Shown here: positions 27,166 through 36,443 of the stretch, in pieces
Position numbering within the stretch: the stretch's first letter is position 1
Layout: every line of letters starts with the position of its first letter
NCBI GenBank assembly: GCA_026004795.1
Contig: BPJV01000009.1
Span: 1 to 64,000 of the forward strand
Reading direction: 5' to 3'
DNA length: 64,000 nt
Source of the DNA: Pirellulaceae bacterium
Lineage (GTDB): Bacteria; Planctomycetota; Planctomycetia; Pirellulales; Pirellulaceae
Program-made: the position numbers and the translations under genes
The notes under the pieces: model-generated
The model's input: only the letters and a program-made list of their open reading frames with translations
What the model was told of the DNA's origin: nothing
Database searches by the model: none

Positions 27166-28536
27166 GTGAGTAATCAGTCACGAGTCCTGACACTGCTGAT
27201 GGCTTGCTGGCAATCGTATGTTTTCTGCGGATGCACTCGCCGGGAAGAAAATTCTCTAGAGCAAGGAAACGTTAGCGCCCGCTCCTCCACGTCGGCGACG
27301 TCGACAGCCGAAGTCGATGCGTCGCAACCGCCAGTGGACAATACCCGCCCTGGAGAACGCAGTCTCGCTTTCAGCCCTGAGCGGGACGAGCGCACTTCCG
27401 TCCACGCATCAGTCAGTCCTATGCCGTCGGCACGCCACCCAATTGACACGATCCCAGAGGGAGAAGACTACCATCGCGCTCTGGAAGCCATAGAACACGG
27501 CGATGTGCCAATCGCTCGCCAAATCGCCGCTCGATTGGCCGCTCACCCCACCTACTCTCCTTTGGCCCGCGCGATTCACGCCTACGAATCAGTGCACCAA
27601 GACGATTATCACAGCGCTTTGCAGATGGCCGAAGAGCTGTCCACGATCCCCGTCATGCGTCGCGAGGCCTATGTGATTGCCGGAGAGGTCTTTCAACGAA
27701 AGGGACAGTGGATGGCCGCCCTTGACGCGTTTCAACAAGCTTTGAAGGAGGATCCGAATTGTTTGCGAGCGCACCGATGGTTGGCGGTGCTCTATTACGA
27801 CACGGGAGCGATGCGCCTGGCCACCAACCACTTGCGTCGGGTAGCGGAATTGGATTCCCGCGATACGCGTTCCTTGATGCTTAGTGGCCGCATTTTTGCC
27901 GACTACGAACAGTTCTCAGATGCGATCGAAGATTATCAGAAAGTCCTCCAACGGGAGCTATCGATAGCAGACGAGATGGCCGTGCGTCTCGAATTGGCCG
28001 ACGCTCTCATCCATTTGCGGCGATTAGACGAAGCACAGGACGTGCTATCCCAGTGCCCAACGGATTTGCCTGCCACGATGGCGTTAAGAGCATCTTTAGC
28101 CGAGGCGATCGGCGATTTGGAAATGGCTCGTGACTTAGCAGCAGAGGCCTTCCGACGCTCGCCCGACAACATCAAAGCCCAACTCATTCTCGGTCGTGTC
28201 CTGGTGGCCATGGAAGCTTGGGAGAGTGCCATTGAAGTGCTCCGCCAAGCCGTCAATAGCCACCCTTATGACCATCGCTTTCGCACGCTCCTCGGTCGTT
28301 CTCTGATCAGCAGTGGCCGGGATGTGGAGGGAAAACAAGAAATCGCCAGAGCGACCGAACTAAAGGATCTGTTCCTCCAGTTTGCCGATCTCCACCAGGA
28401 AGCAATTCGCCATCCCCACGACGCGAATATCCGGAAAACACTAGCAGAGTACGCCCGCCGTTTAGGAAAGATGGAGCTTGCCGCCGCATGGGAGCGAGCT
28501 GCCGAAGCGCTCGCCGCCCCCTCTCCCTCCGATTGA
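27166..28536 (+). CDS. TPR lipoprotein
   Basis: The GTG at 27166 was chosen because AAGG lies 7 nt upstream and it gives a lipoprotein signal, with lipobox VFCGC at about residue 22. A longer frame from 26974 would have no signal peptide and would overlap the previous gene. The 456-residue product has a low-complexity Ser/Thr/Pro linker (25-95), then about ten TPR-like helical pairs, such as VFQRKGQWMAALDAFQQALK and AFRRSPDNIKAQLILGRVLV. It would serve as a surface scaffold. It follows the FG-GAP lipoprotein by 130 nt and resembles the TPR gene at 30865 in context. Confidence 0.85.
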   Translation: MSNQSRVLTLLMACWQSYVFCGCTRREENSLEQGNVSARSSTSATSTAEVDASQPPVDNTRPGERSLAFSPERDERTSVHASVSPMPSARHPIDTIPEGEDYHRALEAIEHGDVPIARQIAARLAAHPTYSPLARAIHAYESVHQDDYHSALQMAEELSTIPVMRREAYVIAGEVFQRKGQWMAALDAFQQALKEDPNCLRAHRWLAVLYYDTGAMRLATNHLRRVAELDSRDTRSLMLSGRIFADYEQFSDAIEDYQKVLQRELSIADEMAVRLELADALIHLRRLDEAQDVLSQCPTDLPATMALRASLAEAIGDLEMARDLAAEAFRRSPDNIKAQLILGRVLVAMEAWESAIEVLRQAVNSHPYDHRFRTLLGRSLISSGRDVEGKQEIARATELKDLFLQFADLHQEAIRHPHDANIRKTLAEYARRLGKMELAAAWERAAEALAAPSPSD

Positions 28537-28844
28537 GGCATTAAATTGGCGACAATCCTCCCAGAGTTTTTCCACATCCGTGCACATATAGGAAAAACCG
28601 ACGACAGCCCAGCAACGTCGCTTTCTCTTCCATTCCTGCGCGAAAATGACATTCCAGAGGGGCATCTCGTCCCCTAATCGCTGCGCTCGAGCATGCTCGA
28701 GAGAATTGACGGTAATGATTTTTGATTTTTTTCTGTGCCGCTTGTGGATCTCCGCCAAGGAATCGCATTCCTTAGCATAGAGAGCTTTCGTTTTGCTCAT
28801 CCCCCTCGGGTCTTGGTAGCCATCGCTAGTGGAGGTTATTCGCA
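28537..28844. other. Intergenic with 16-bp perfect palindrome
   Basis: 308 bp upstream of the DUF1559 gene. CTCGAGCATGCTCGAG (28686-28701) is a perfect palindrome, followed about 20 nt later by T-rich sequence. The TGGAGG before the next ATG is its ribosome-binding site. No coding signal is seen. Confidence 0.6.
28686..28701. repeat. 16-bp perfect palindrome
   Basis: CTCGAGCATGCTCGAG reads the same on both strands. It lies about 145 bp upstream of the DUF1559 start. It could be an operator, or only chance in GC-rich DNA. Confidence 0.6.
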
Positions 28845-29879
28845 ATGAGCAGTCATCGGAAAAGGGCGTTTACGCTCGTAGAGTTGTTGGTGGTCATCGC
28901 CATTATTGGCATCTTGGTCGGATTGCTTCTACCTGCCGTGCAGGCGGCCCGTGAAGCGGCGCGGCGCATGAGTTGCTCGAATAATTTAAAGCAGATTGGA
29001 TTGGCGATTCACAACTACGAGAGTGCGCACAAACAGTATCCAACGGGGACCATGGACCAAAACCCGGCCAATGTGCCTGGCAACCGGCCATGGCAGGCTG
29101 GAGATCATCGCAAGGGGACGGTGTTGGTGAAACTGTTGCCCATGCTAGAACAAACGGCTTTATACAATACGATTGATTTTCGATTTGACGTCGTCGCCCA
29201 GTTGAATGCCCAGGCGCCGTTCAATGATGGTCGGCCCGACATGCGACAGGTGCCGATGGGCATCTATCGGTGCCCCAGCGACGGCACCAGTTCCACGAGG
29301 CTGAGCCGCCAAGATCAGTTGTACAACTACTCCCTGAGTATCGGCAACCAAAACATGTCTGCTCAGGGGGGATGGTGCAATTTGCACCCGAATAACTCGT
29401 ACCAAACGAGATCCCAAGGGATCCTAGGAGGCAATTTATTTGGTAATGGCGGTGCCGGGCACGGCAATAGCAACACAGGGCGAAACATAAGTGGTGTCAT
29501 CAGCCGCTATTCTTACGGCGCGAAGTTTTCCGAATTGACCGACGGAACCTCCAATGTCATTGCCGGCGGGGAAATACTTCCCAGCTGCCATGATCACCAT
29601 CGTGGCGGTTGGTACAACGCGAACGGCCAGTGGACTTCGACGACCTCGCGCATTAATTTCAACACATGCGGAAAACAGGGGATTGCGGATAACCAGCAAA
29701 ACTGCAATGACTATCGCAATTGGATGACCTCGGGTGGTTTTAAATCGGACCACACGGGAGGCGCGCAGTTTGTCTTCGGCGATGGATCAATTCATTTCTT
29801 GTCTGAGAATATCGACTATTTGACGTACCAGCAACTCGGATCCAAGAATGATGGGGAGACGGTAAGCAACTGGGAATAA
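28845..29879 (+). CDS. DUF1559 prepilin-like protein
   Basis: A 344-residue planctomycete prepilin-like protein. The methylation/membrane segment [20 protein letters not shown] lies at residues 7-26. Next comes LLPAVQAAREAARRMSCSNN. The body has several Cys and Asn-rich loops, and the C-terminus carries the hallmark HTGGAQFVFGDGSIHFLSE. A good TGGAGG lies 12 nt before the ATG at 28845. It is followed, after a hairpin, by a small lipoprotein gene, a pairing often seen for this family in planctomycetes. Confidence 0.95.
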   Translation: MSSHRKRAFTLVELLVVIAIIGILVGLLLPAVQAAREAARRMSCSNNLKQIGLAIHNYESAHKQYPTGTMDQNPANVPGNRPWQAGDHRKGTVLVKLLPMLEQTALYNTIDFRFDVVAQLNAQAPFNDGRPDMRQVPMGIYRCPSDGTSSTRLSRQDQLYNYSLSIGNQNMSAQGGWCNLHPNNSYQTRSQGILGGNLFGNGGAGHGNSNTGRNISGVISRYSYGAKFSELTDGTSNVIAGGEILPSCHDHHRGGWYNANGQWTSTTSRINFNTCGKQGIADNQQNCNDYRNWMTSGGFKSDHTGGAQFVFGDGSIHFLSENIDYLTYQQLGSKNDGETVSNWE

Positions 29880-30082
29880 GAGCAATCCGTTCTCCCCAGA
29901 ATCGGCTTGTCGAAAGTGAGTGCCTTACGGCGATCTGCACCGGACGGTTTGTAGTGCCGGTTTCAAGACGTGGGGCTCGCTGTCTCGATGCCGTTATCGA
30001 GCTCAGCCTCGGATGAATTCCGCGTTACGAAAGGCGGTCGCCTGGGGCTTGAATTGTTCCGAATTTGACGTCCATCCGTTTG

Positions 30083-30114
30083 TGGTTGAGGTGGTGAATC
30101 TGCCGCCTCAACCA
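30083..30114 (+). terminator. 12-bp stem hairpin between DUF1559 and lipoprotein genes
   Basis: TGGTTGAGGTGG pairs with CCGCCTCAACCA (one G-T pair) around an 8-nt loop. Only a weak TTTT follows 6 nt later. It may be a partial terminator or a processing site that sets different expression of the two genes. Confidence 0.5.
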
Positions 30115-30143
30115 TAATGGTTTTACCAAGAGGTGTTCGGTAG

Positions 30144-30623
30144 ATGCGAATTGCAGGGTTAGTTTGCGCGCTTTTGTGTAATGCCATGTTGGTTGGTTGT
30201 GGGTCGGGTGGTCCGGATCCGGTACCCGTTTCAGGAAAGGTGCTTTATCAAGGCAAGCCGGTCGCCGACGCGACGGTGACCTTTTTGAGCACCTCCGGTG
30301 GGCGATCGGCCAGTGGTAAAACAGCAGCTGATGGAACGTTTACGCTCACAACGAACAAGACCGGCGACGGTGCCGTTCCGGGAGACTACATTGTCACCAT
30401 CAGCAAGGTAGCGGCGAAAGGAGCTTCCGCGGGACCAATTAATATCGAGAACGGTGAGTATGGCGAGGATTACGGCCGGATGATGGATGCGGTGGCGACG
30501 GGGGATATGTCGAAGTTTCTCAAGGACGAGTTGCCCGCAAAATACGGTGATCCTGCGCAGTCGGGTTTGCGACGAACGGTCACGGCAGAGGGGCCGAACG
30601 AGTTCGAGTTCAACTTGGAGTAG
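30144..30623 (+). CDS. Small carboxypeptidase-regulatory-like lipoprotein
   Basis: 159 residues. The lipoprotein signal MRIAGLVCALLCNAMLVGC is followed by an Ig-like, carboxypeptidase-regulatory-type domain (VPVSGKVLYQGKPVADATVT, then GKTAADGTFTLTT and PGDYIVTISK). Such small lipoproteins regularly follow DUF1559 genes in planctomycetes and may work with them; the function is unknown. It sits 30 nt after the hairpin behind the DUF1559 gene and is closed by a strong terminator. Confidence 0.88.
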   Translation: MRIAGLVCALLCNAMLVGCGSGGPDPVPVSGKVLYQGKPVADATVTFLSTSGGRSASGKTAADGTFTLTTNKTGDGAVPGDYIVTISKVAAKGASAGPINIENGEYGEDYGRMMDAVATGDMSKFLKDELPAKYGDPAQSGLRRTVTAEGPNEFEFNLE

Positions 30624-30643
30624 CCGGTTCGATAGGTGAGGTG

Positions 30644-30688
30644 AGCCGGCTGGAGCGACTCGCGGTGGCGAGCATCAGCCGGCTTTTT
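30644..30688 (+). terminator. Rho-independent terminator
   Basis: AGCCGGCT at both ends of the stem (30644-30651 and 30677-30684), with an inner CTCGC/GCGAG stem, directly followed by TTTT. It ends the DUF1559-lipoprotein unit. Confidence 0.85.
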
Positions 30689-30864
30689 CCGTTGGCGGAG
30701 GCCCCCCGCCGCGTGCCGCAGTGGCGATCGAATTCGTCGCTGGGGCATCGTGTCGATCCCAGGATACCTCCAGATGCACTACCCTAAATGCAGGTGGGGT
30801 CGCTAACTTGACGTATTGTAGGGTAATGGTCCGTAGGGCCGTACCGGGTTAATCGAACAAGGCG

Positions 30865-32118
30865 ATGGTGTCCGGGCGATCAATACGACTTCGATTTTGG
30901 CTTTTGGGGTGCCTGCTGTTGGGCTGCGGATGGGCTGCTTGGGCAGTCGATTTGCCCGGTCAATGGCGAGCCGTGCACGCGAGTCGCCTGCTGGATCAAC
31001 TGCGTGGTCGGGAGAGTCTGGAAGTCCTGCGGTATCAGCCCGGGCAGCGTCCGACTGAGGGAAAGGAAGCCGAGCTGGTGATCCGTGCTCTGTTGCAATT
31101 GAATCGTGCCCATGAAGTGCAGCAGGTGATGGGGGTCAGTCACGACAGCCCGCATACCTCAGTATCGCGATTGCTGTGCCTGGCTGCCCGCGCCCAGGTG
31201 GGGGATCGGTCTGCCTCCGAGCAATTATTGGCGGGGCAGGAAGAGAGCGTCGCGTTCCCCGAGGTCTATGAAGCTTTGGTGCGGTGTGCCGAGTACCACG
31301 CGGATTGGCATCGCCTGGGGGTGTTACTGGATCTGCTTGAACGCCAGCCTGCCCTGCAAACGATCGTCGCCTACCATCGGGGACGAAGCGCTGAACTGCA
31401 GGAGGATTTCCACGAGGCTGTGGAGCATTACCGGCAGGCCGTACAGAGGCATACGCATTTTGCCCGCGCTCGCTTCCGTATGGCGAAATGCTTGATGGAA
31501 CTCCAGCGATTCGAGGAGGCTGCCAAGGTCTTGGAGACACTTCTCGGCGGGCCATATCGATCGATCGCGAGCATCGAATCGGCGGTATGCTGGTGGGAGC
31601 TTGGTCAGCCACGCCGTGGTCTAGAGCTGGTGGAGGCCACGCTAACCGAACCCCTGGGTGAGGTCGTGCTGCGGTATATGGAACTTGATGAATTCTGCGA
31701 TCGAGATCGCGCCGCGCTGGTCGCTGCCCGCTGTTGGGACGCCATGAATGATCCGCAAAGGGTGGTCGATTTGTGCCGACGAGTTCTCGCGTCGAATCAT
31801 CGCAGTTTCGAGGCGCGCAGCCTATTGATCAAGAACTTGCAACACCAAGGACGCATCGAGGAAGCGCAGGAAATCGCTGCGGTTCACCAACAGATGCTCG
31901 AGAATCGTCAGCGGTGCGCCGAGCTTCGCAATGAGATCGAGGCGGATCCCGGCAATCCGCAATTGCGGCTGGAGTTGGCCCGGCGGTATTGGGAAACCGA
32001 ATCGGAGGCCGAGGGGCGACTGGCACTTCAGGAACTATTGGCACGGCACCCGGATTTTCAGCCCGCGCTGGAATTGCATCGTCAATGGCAGACCGCTAAC
32101 ACCAAGCTTCGCGACTAA
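30865..32118 (+). CDS. TPR protein, signal-anchored or lipoprotein
   Basis: 417 residues. The N-terminus (LRFWLLGCLLLGCGWAAWAV) is a membrane signal that contains a possible lipobox (LLLGC). The rest is a helical TPR array, for example ELQEDFHEAVEHYRQAVQRH, FRMAKCLMELQRFEEAAKVL and RSLLIKNLQHQGRIEEAQEI. ATG at 30865 has AAGG just upstream. It begins a three-gene set: the FG-GAP/ASPIC lipoprotein starts 1 nt after its stop, and the cytochrome gene overlaps that one. It is thus the second TPR-plus-ASPIC pair in 12 kb. No enzymatic motif is seen. Confidence 0.85.
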   Translation: MVSGRSIRLRFWLLGCLLLGCGWAAWAVDLPGQWRAVHASRLLDQLRGRESLEVLRYQPGQRPTEGKEAELVIRALLQLNRAHEVQQVMGVSHDSPHTSVSRLLCLAARAQVGDRSASEQLLAGQEESVAFPEVYEALVRCAEYHADWHRLGVLLDLLERQPALQTIVAYHRGRSAELQEDFHEAVEHYRQAVQRHTHFARARFRMAKCLMELQRFEEAAKVLETLLGGPYRSIASIESAVCWWELGQPRRGLELVEATLTEPLGEVVLRYMELDEFCDRDRAALVAARCWDAMNDPQRVVDLCRRVLASNHRSFEARSLLIKNLQHQGRIEEAQEIAAVHQQMLENRQRCAELRNEIEADPGNPQLRLELARRYWETESEAEGRLALQELLARHPDFQPALELHRQWQTANTKLRD

Positions 32119-32119
32119 C

Positions 32120-33901
32120 ATGCAATACGGCAGTCCGTTCTTACCGACGATGATGCTGGTCGTAGTGAGCATCGCTGTGGTGCCGGCATGTGACACGGCT
32201 GTCGAAAAGCGGGAACGTGCGCTCGCTGCGTCCTCCGCATCGGCGCATCGTGTTGAAACAGCCACTCGCACCGACGGCTTGCGTGACGGCAGAACAGCGT
32301 TGCGGTTTCAGTCGCGCCAGCCGAGCGAATTGAGACGATGCACCTTTGACAACGGCCGCAGTGGTGGGTTGAACACGATTTTTGAGATCGTTGGCGGAGG
32401 GGTTGCAGCGACGGATATCGATCTTGATGGGCAGATCGATCTGTTGTTCAGCTTGGGCGGTACCATCGATCCTCAGCGGCAGCAGGTCGAAGGGAATGGC
32501 TGGCATGTGCTGCGCAATCAGGGGCGTTGGCAGATGCGCGCCGCTTCGTCCGAGCTGTGCGCCCTCGCCCGCGGTCGCTACCTCCACGGTTTCGTAGTCG
32601 CGGATTTCGACCAGGACGGGTTCGACGATATCGCCGCTTACGGATGGGGTGGGCTATGGCTGTGGATCAACCAGGGTGACGGAACTTTCTCAGAGATGCC
32701 TGAGGCACTTCTCGGGCCGCAACCGCCATGGGTTACCGCTGCCGCCGCCGGAGATTTCGATGCCGATGGCAATTTGGATGTGTACCTGGGCAGCTACGTA
32801 GACTGGTCGTTCAACAACAACCCGGTGTGTCCGGACCGTCTCGGTCGCGATGATGTGTGTTCCCCCACGGCATTCCGTGGACATCCCAATCGAGTTTGGC
32901 TCAGTGACGGGCGGGGAGCATGGCGATGTGGCCAGTCGCTGTTCCGGCATCCGACCGATGGCAAGACGCTGGGAGTTGTCGTCGGTCGTTGGATCGAATC
33001 TCCCTGGCCACAGATCTACGTGGCCAACGATTTGGAGCCTAACTTTTTCATGGCCCGCGATGCGGAAACGTATGCTGATCGCGGGCTGCTATCAGGGTTG
33101 GCCGTGGACGACACCGGTGTTCCCAACGGTAGCATGGGAATCGCGGTAGCCGATTTTGATCATGACTTGCGCGAGGATTTGTTTGTCAGCAATTTCGAGC
33201 ATGAGATGATGGGGCTGTACCTGAATCGCGGTGGCGGCCTGTTCGACCATAGCAGCCGCACTGGTAAGTTGAACTTTGCAGAGAATCGGGCTGTGGGATT
33301 CGGCGTGCTGTCGGAAGATTGGGACGGCGATGGTGACTTCGACGTGTTGGTCGTATGCGGTCACGTTCACTATCATCCTGATTCGGGTAGTATGGAGCAG
33401 AGGCCGTTATTGCTGGTCAATGATGGGCAGGCGCGATTCCAGCGGGTTCAGCCGGCCGACGATTTTTTTCGCTTGCCACGCGTCGGTCGTGGGGCAGCCA
33501 GCGCGGATCTGGACGGCGATGGTGATCCGGACATCATTGCCACGCAGTTGCTGGGGCCGCCGCAGCTGATCGAGACGCACCGTCCCGGCGATACCTGTTG
33601 GTTGAATGTGCGGCCGGTGGGGACGCTCAGCCCGAGGACTCCTGTTGGCACACGCATCGAGCTCGACGTGGGACCGTTCCAACAGGTGAGGCAGTTGACC
33701 AGTGGTGGGAGTTACCTGTCCCATGCGGAATCGGTCGTGAGGTTTACCTGGCTGCCGCAACATCAGCGGTCGGATGCGTTGCCGGTGCGACTACGCGTCC
33801 ACTGGCCGAGTGGACGGGTTTCCAAGCATGAATTTGCATCGTGGAATCGGTTGGTCGTGGTCGTAGAACCAGGAGGCAGCACTCCATGGGGCGAAGAGTA
33901 A
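32120..33901 (+). CDS. FG-GAP/ASPIC-UnbV (CRTAC1-like) lipoprotein, paralogue
   Basis: 593 residues from ATG 32120, 1 nt after the TPR gene. The signal has a possible lipobox (VVPAC). Seven propeller repeats can be counted: DIDLDGQIDLLFSLG, DFDQDGFDDIAAYG, DFDADGNLDVYLGS, a degenerate one (SPWPQIYVANDL), DFDHDLREDLFVSN, DWDGDGDFDVLVVCG and DLDGDGDPDIIATQ. The ASPIC/UnbV-type C-terminus includes GTRIELDVGPFQQVRQLTSG. Blocks such as SYVDWSFNNNPVC and GSMGIAVADFD align with the protein at 25182-27035, so the two are paralogues. It overlaps the cytochrome gene by 16 bp. Confidence 0.88.
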   Translation: MQYGSPFLPTMMLVVVSIAVVPACDTAVEKRERALAASSASAHRVETATRTDGLRDGRTALRFQSRQPSELRRCTFDNGRSGGLNTIFEIVGGGVAATDIDLDGQIDLLFSLGGTIDPQRQQVEGNGWHVLRNQGRWQMRAASSELCALARGRYLHGFVVADFDQDGFDDIAAYGWGGLWLWINQGDGTFSEMPEALLGPQPPWVTAAAAGDFDADGNLDVYLGSYVDWSFNNNPVCPDRLGRDDVCSPTAFRGHPNRVWLSDGRGAWRCGQSLFRHPTDGKTLGVVVGRWIESPWPQIYVANDLEPNFFMARDAETYADRGLLSGLAVDDTGVPNGSMGIAVADFDHDLREDLFVSNFEHEMMGLYLNRGGGLFDHSSRTGKLNFAENRAVGFGVLSEDWDGDGDFDVLVVCGHVHYHPDSGSMEQRPLLLVNDGQARFQRVQPADDFFRLPRVGRGAASADLDGDGDPDIIATQLLGPPQLIETHRPGDTCWLNVRPVGTLSPRTPVGTRIELDVGPFQQVRQLTSGGSYLSHAESVVRFTWLPQHQRSDALPVRLRVHWPSGRVSKHEFASWNRLVVVVEPGGSTPWGEE

Positions 33902-36198
33902 TCGCTGTCCAGCCGCTCCTGCTCGATCGCCCGGGACGTCGTCGGGGCCGCCCAACAATGGTCTGGATGACTGCCATGGGCCAGGTCTTGGTCGTGGTTT
34001 GTCTGGCGGGGTGTGGACGATCTGGGACTCAGCTCGATCCTCCCCACACTTCGCAGTCGTTGGAAGCGATGGAAGTGGAATCGGAAGCCAACTCAACGGC
34101 GGCTGCGGGGGAACATTCCCCCAGGCCAATGCGGCTCGATCTCGGTCCCTTTCAGCTCGCGTTGCCTCAGAACCCCGGCTACGTTGGCTACGAATCTTGC
34201 CGAGCTTGTCATGCCGAACGCGTGGCCGTTTGCGAACGAACGCCGCATTTTCAGACTTGCCGCTACCCGCAACCGGAGCGGATGCCGGCGGCGTTCTTTG
34301 AGCCGAACGTCGTCGACCGCCGGTTGTGCTTGGAGGACGCGGGCGTGTGCTTCGAAATGCACGCCACCGATGGAGTATTCACCCAAACTGCGATCGCCCG
34401 ACGAGGGGCAATGGAAGAACGTGTCACTTCGACCATCGATTTGATCTACGGTGCGAAAGACACGTCCGATGAAGTCTACTTGTCCTGGCATCCGGACGGA
34501 ACCATGCGCGAGTTGCCAGTGGCTTGGGTGCACGCACGAGGTGCTTGGGGGGCTGCCGGATTCGATCGCCTGGGCCATGGTGATTTCGCTCGTGAGCTGA
34601 CCGTCCGGTGCTTCGAATGTCACAATACCTGGTTTCAACACGTTCCAGGAACTCTAGGGACATACTCCCGGGAGGGGTTTCTTCCCGGCGTGACCTGTGA
34701 ACGGTGTCATGGGCCTGCTAGAGAGCATGTCGAATATCACCAGCAGCATCCTGACGCCAGCGCTCGCTACATTGTCTATCCAGGCACTTTCTCACGTCAA
34801 CAATTGCTGGATCTTTGTTTGCAATGCCACTCGAACTCCATTCGCCACCGTGGCCCTCCCTTGAGTTATCGACCGGGGGAACCGGTAGAAAAGCACTATC
34901 GCTATGTGCATCCACGATTCGAGGAGGATGACCATGTGGCCGATCAGATCAGCGATTTGCGGGCCAGTGCATGTTTTCGGAACAGCGACCTGACCTGCAT
35001 CACCTGTCACGATCCGCATCGTACGGACCAGCCGGCAAGCGGTACTACCTACCGCGCGATCTGCCACCAGTGCCATCAGCATCCGGGATGTCAGAAATCG
35101 AGCGACATTCCAGCGGCGGTAAAAGATCGATGCACCGATTGCCACATGCGAAAATACGTGAAAATCAACGTGAACTTCGATTTGGCCAACGATAGCTATG
35201 TGCCACCCCTAGAGCGCACGCGGCATGAGATTCGGATCGATCCGATCGCTACCAAAGAAACGCTCCTCCGCTGGTATCGCAGCAACCTCGCCTCGGATCG
35301 CAATGCTTTCGGGGACGATACGCGTGAACAAGTAGGGAAGTTGGAGGCGGATTTACTCGCCTATTGGAGAGAAGAAGGCAGCGCACTGGCTCGACAGGGG
35401 CGCTACCTCGCCGCCATCGCCGCGATCCGCGAGGGATTGCGCATCAAGCCAGATGAACCTCAGCTGGTGCAGGATTTGTCTCACTACGTTTCTCAACGTC
35501 GCCACTGGGATGACCTATGGACAGCAGCGGAGCATGCCATGCGCGAAGATGCGCGAGACAAAGCAAGGCAACTCTTTGCGGCGATTATCGAGTTGTCACC
35601 TTATGACGCCTTGGCCCATGGACGGTTGGGAACGCTGCATTTCTGGCAGGGAGATCGCCAGCGAGCGATCGCATTGTGGCGGAAATGCAGTGACCTAAAC
35701 CCTGATGAACAGTATGGCGTGTCGATGCAAGCATGGGAGGCATGGACACGTGGAGATGCCCATCAGGCAGCCGCTCTTTATGAAGCGGCAGACGCTATCG
35801 AACCGTTCAACTCCCAACTGAATACCAAATGGGCGCGAGCCTTGATCGCCATCGGGCACATGGACCGAGCTTTCACGCGTTTGGAGGTTGCATTGCAAAG
35901 CAACCCTAGAAACATCGAGGCGTTGCGGATCATGAGTCTACTGGCGCTGCGTCAGGGGCGCCCCGATCGGGCTCAAGCTGCCGCGGAGGATGCGGTGCGA
36001 CTATCGCAGCAAACCAATATCGATGACCTGATGACACTGGCGGAAATCTATCGCCATCGCGGGATGGCTGGCCGGGCCCACATAACCGCCGAAACCGCAC
36101 TTCGACTGGCGACCGCCAGCGATCCGTCTGCAGCGAACGAAATCAAGACATGGTTACGAACGGAATTGCACCGCGACCACCAAGAAACAAGCCGGTGA
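33886..36198 (+). CDS. Heptaheme c-type cytochrome fused to TPR domain, lipoprotein
   Basis: 770 residues from ATG 33886, picked because AGGAGG lies 9 nt upstream; ATG 33958 is an alternative nearer the hydrophobic segment. The signal ends in VCLAGC. Seven CxxCH heme motifs occur in the first 440 residues: CRACH, CFECH, CERCH, CLQCH, CITCH, CHQCH and CTDCH. This is the cytochrome c554/c' (DmsE/NrfB-like) multiheme type. After residue about 500 come TPR helical repeats such as GSALARQGRYLAAIAAIREG and GRLGTLHFWQGDRQRAIALW. It would move electrons outside the cytoplasmic membrane while binding partners through the TPRs; donor and acceptor are unknown. It is the last gene of the TPR-ASPIC-cytochrome set. 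Confidence 0.9.
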   Translation: MGRRVIAVQPLLLDRPGRRRGRPTMVWMTAMGQVLVVVCLAGCGRSGTQLDPPHTSQSLEAMEVESEANSTAAAGEHSPRPMRLDLGPFQLALPQNPGYVGYESCRACHAERVAVCERTPHFQTCRYPQPERMPAAFFEPNVVDRRLCLEDAGVCFEMHATDGVFTQTAIARRGAMEERVTSTIDLIYGAKDTSDEVYLSWHPDGTMRELPVAWVHARGAWGAAGFDRLGHGDFARELTVRCFECHNTWFQHVPGTLGTYSREGFLPGVTCERCHGPAREHVEYHQQHPDASARYIVYPGTFSRQQLLDLCLQCHSNSIRHRGPPLSYRPGEPVEKHYRYVHPRFEEDDHVADQISDLRASACFRNSDLTCITCHDPHRTDQPASGTTYRAICHQCHQHPGCQKSSDIPAAVKDRCTDCHMRKYVKINVNFDLANDSYVPPLERTRHEIRIDPIATKETLLRWYRSNLASDRNAFGDDTREQVGKLEADLLAYWREEGSALARQGRYLAAIAAIREGLRIKPDEPQLVQDLSHYVSQRRHWDDLWTAAEHAMREDARDKARQLFAAIIELSPYDALAHGRLGTLHFWQGDRQRAIALWRKCSDLNPDEQYGVSMQAWEAWTRGDAHQAAALYEAADAIEPFNSQLNTKWARALIAIGHMDRAFTRLEVALQSNPRNIEALRIMSLLALRQGRPDRAQAAAEDAVRLSQQTNIDDLMTLAEIYRHRGMAGRAHITAETALRLATASDPSAANEIKTWLRTELHRDHQETSR

Positions 36199-36370
36199 CC
36201 GCCGCAGCCAATCTGGTCCTTGCTTCTCGAAGCCTCCCTCCCTACTGCCACTGTTTCACGAGAGTACGATTGCCGCGTGCGGGCCGATTGCGGTAGGCGC
36301 GGACCCCTTGGTTGGGGGTGGCAAGGCAGTCGGGTTCTATTATGATGTAGATAGTAAACACCGATAAATC

Positions 36371-36443
36371 GCCCCGTTCGTCTAGTGGCCCAGGACGCCG
36401 GGTTCTCAGTCCGGTAACAGGGGTTCGACTCCCCTACGGGGTA
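36371..36443 (+). tRNA. tRNA-Glu (CTC)
   Basis: A full cloverleaf can be folded. The acceptor arm is GCCCCGT with ACGGGGT (G1-U72), the D arm is in GTCTAGTGGCCCAGGAC, the anticodon loop is TTCTCAG with CTC, and the T arm is CAGGGGTTCGACTCCCC. Discriminator A; CCA is not encoded. Anticodon CTC reads GAG (Glu). Confidence 0.95.
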
